From Flavobacterium psychrophilum (GTDB lineage: Bacteria > Bacteroidota > Bacteroidia > Flavobacteriales > Flavobacteriaceae): DNA of 6,464 nucleotides. The notes under the pieces were generated by a model. It made no database searches, was not told the origin of the DNA, and worked only from the letters and a program-made list of their open reading frames with translations. The stretch covers positions 1 through 6,464 of the forward strand of contig CAMAWK010000134.1 of the NCBI GenBank assembly GCA_945861915.1, given 5' to 3'. The translations under genes and the position numbers were made by a program. Shown piece by piece: positions 5,670-6,464 of this stretch (positions are counted from its first letter, which is position 1; each line of letters begins with the position of its first letter).

Positions 5670-6230
5670 ATGACTACAAAAAACCGATGCGCTTGGTGCG
5701 AAAAAGACGATTTGTATCGTGAGTATCATGATAATGAATGGGGAAATCCAGTATATGACGACGAAACCATTTTTGAATTTTTGGTTCTCGAAACCTTTCA
5801 AGCGGGATTGAGTTGGTATACCATTTTGTCCAAAAGAGAGAATTTCAGAAAAGCTTTTGATCATTTTGATTACAAAATGATTGCACTTTACAAAGAAGAA
5901 AAGATTCAAGAATTGCTACTAAATGCTGGGATTATAAGAAATCAACTCAAGATAAGAGCCACAGTCACTAATGCTCTTGCTTTTATAAAAGTGCAGGAAG
6001 AGTTTGATAGTTTTTCTAAATATATTTGGGGTTTTACTAACGAAAAACCAATAGATAATTTTCCTAAAACGCTGAAAGATATTCCTGCGACTTCAACCAT
6101 TTCTGATACTTTGAGCAAAGATTTAAAAAAAAGAGGATTCAAATTCGTGGGTTCAACAGTGGTTTATGCTCACATGCAAGCCACCGGAATGGTCAATGAT
6201 CATGTAGAGGATTGTTGGAAAAGGGGTTAA
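5670..6230 (+). CDS. tag: DNA-3-methyladenine glycosylase I
   Basis: Tag removes 3-methyladenine from alkylated DNA by cleaving the N-glycosidic bond, starting base excision repair. The 186-residue protein is nearly the same length as E. coli Tag (187) and aligns end to end. The zinc-binding residues are all present: Cys7 (RCAWC), His20 (YHDNEWG), His178 and Cys182 (NDHVEDC). The pocket residues Glu41 and Trp49 fall in LETFQAGLSW, which corresponds to the E. coli LEGQQAGLSW block. AGIIRNQLKI (91-100) and SKDLKKRGFKFVGST (148-162) are further strong family blocks. It starts at the ATG at 5670, behind a purine-rich stretch and a -7-like element, and is transcribed away from the M48 operon. Its last 38 bp overlap the convergent MOSC gene, and the codons for His178 and Cys182 lie inside that overlap. 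Nothing suggests inactivation. Confidence 0.96.
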   Translation: MTTKNRCAWCEKDDLYREYHDNEWGNPVYDDETIFEFLVLETFQAGLSWYTILSKRENFRKAFDHFDYKMIALYKEEKIQELLLNAGIIRNQLKIRATVTNALAFIKVQEEFDSFSKYIWGFTNEKPIDNFPKTLKDIPATSTISDTLSKDLKKRGFKFVGSTVVYAHMQATGMVNDHVEDCWKRG

Positions 6231-6464
6231 AAACCAACTCATCACCCACTTTAATCTCTCCTTCATTCAAACAAACTACGTTCGTGCCAAATAAAACTGC
6301 ATTATCTACTTTTCTGTACTGACTTAAAGTGCGCAAGGGTTCTTTTTGAACAGTTCCGTTTTCGGGATTGGTGTTGATTAAAATGCACCTTGCACAAGGT
6401 TTTACATTTTGAAAAGATACGTTCCCTATTTTAAAAAATTTCATTTCATCTTCTTGATGAGCCA
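6193..6464 (-). CDS. MOSC domain protein (YcbX/mARC type), C-terminal part, truncated by window edge
   Basis: The frame is open to the right edge, so 89 C-terminal residues are visible before the TGA at 6193-6195. The ATG at 6442-6444 is internal rather than the start: the frame continues upstream (AHQEDE) and the visible part begins in the middle of the domain. The block PCARCILINTNPENG, followed by EPLRTLSQYR, FGTNVVC and VGDEL, matches the C-terminal MOSC core of YcbX and mitochondrial mARC. The second cysteine of PCARC corresponds to the molybdenum-coordinating cysteine of mARC. Such proteins bind molybdenum cofactor and reduce N-hydroxylated compounds, including toxic base analogues such as 6-hydroxylaminopurine in E. 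coli. The C-terminal tail past VGDEL is encoded antisense to the end of tag. The visible segment is probably the last third of a protein of about 260-270 residues; that length is inferred from the family. Confidence 0.88.
   Translation of the reverse strand, partial: AHQEDEMKFFKIGNVSFQNVKPCARCILINTNPENGTVQKEPLRTLSQYRKVDNAVLFGTNVVCLNEGEIKVGDELVFNPFSNNPLHDH

Noticed and set aside
5649..6142. Minus-strand open frames inside tag (5649-5909 and 5942-6142)
   Set aside because: They are antisense to a complete, well-conserved glycosylase and resemble nothing known.
6442..6444. ATG as true start of the MOSC protein
   Set aside because: The frame continues to the right edge, and the visible 83 residues hold only the C-terminal core of the domain.
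1..6464. Mobile elements, CRISPR arrays, tRNA or rRNA genes, phage attachment sites
   Set aside because: No transposase or integrase coding, regularly spaced repeats, cloverleaf or rRNA sequence was recognised on either strand.

Overview
The window looks like chromosome from a Bacteroidota organism, most likely Flavobacteriaceae. The DNA is AT-rich and starts lack strong Shine-Dalgarno sequences. Promoter-like TAnnTTTG -7 elements, the form described for Bacteroidetes/Flavobacterium, precede three transcription units. The gene families (GH13_18 sugar phosphorylase, YhhQ transporter, AIM24 proteins, Tag, MOSC) also fit. No mobile element, CRISPR array, tRNA or rRNA is visible.

Layout, left to right. 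(1) Bases 1-1350, plus strand: the C-terminal ~449 residues of a GH13_18 sugar phosphorylase, cut off by the left edge. (2) 1421-2074, plus strand: a six-helix YhhQ-family transporter for queuosine precursors. (3) 2201-2243: a strong hairpin terminator with T-tracts on both strands, between convergent units. (4) 5467 down to 2265, minus strand: a compact four-gene operon with gaps of 10, 12 and 1 bp. Its first gene encodes a membrane-anchored M48 metallopeptidase with a PH-like N-terminal domain; three tandem, diverged AIM24-family (TIGR00266/DUF124) paralogs follow. (5) 5468-5669: a divergent promoter region. (6) 5670-6230, plus strand: DNA-3-methyladenine glycosylase I (Tag), complete with its zinc ligands. 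(7) 6193-6464, minus strand: the C-terminal part of a MOSC-domain protein of the YcbX/mARC type, running off the right edge and overlapping the 3' end of tag by 38 bp.

The main interest is the M48-AIM24-AIM24-AIM24 operon. The charge pattern of the peptidase suggests a cytoplasmic PH-like domain, one membrane helix and a periplasmic catalytic domain. The AIM24 proteins have no signal peptides and are probably cytoplasmic or peripheral to the membrane. A plausible but unproven reading is a membrane-associated AIM24 hetero-assembly linked to a membrane protease. This resembles mitochondria, where Aim24 and the M48 protease Oma1 both belong to the inner membrane. The remaining genes appear to be ordinary housekeeping or metabolic functions.
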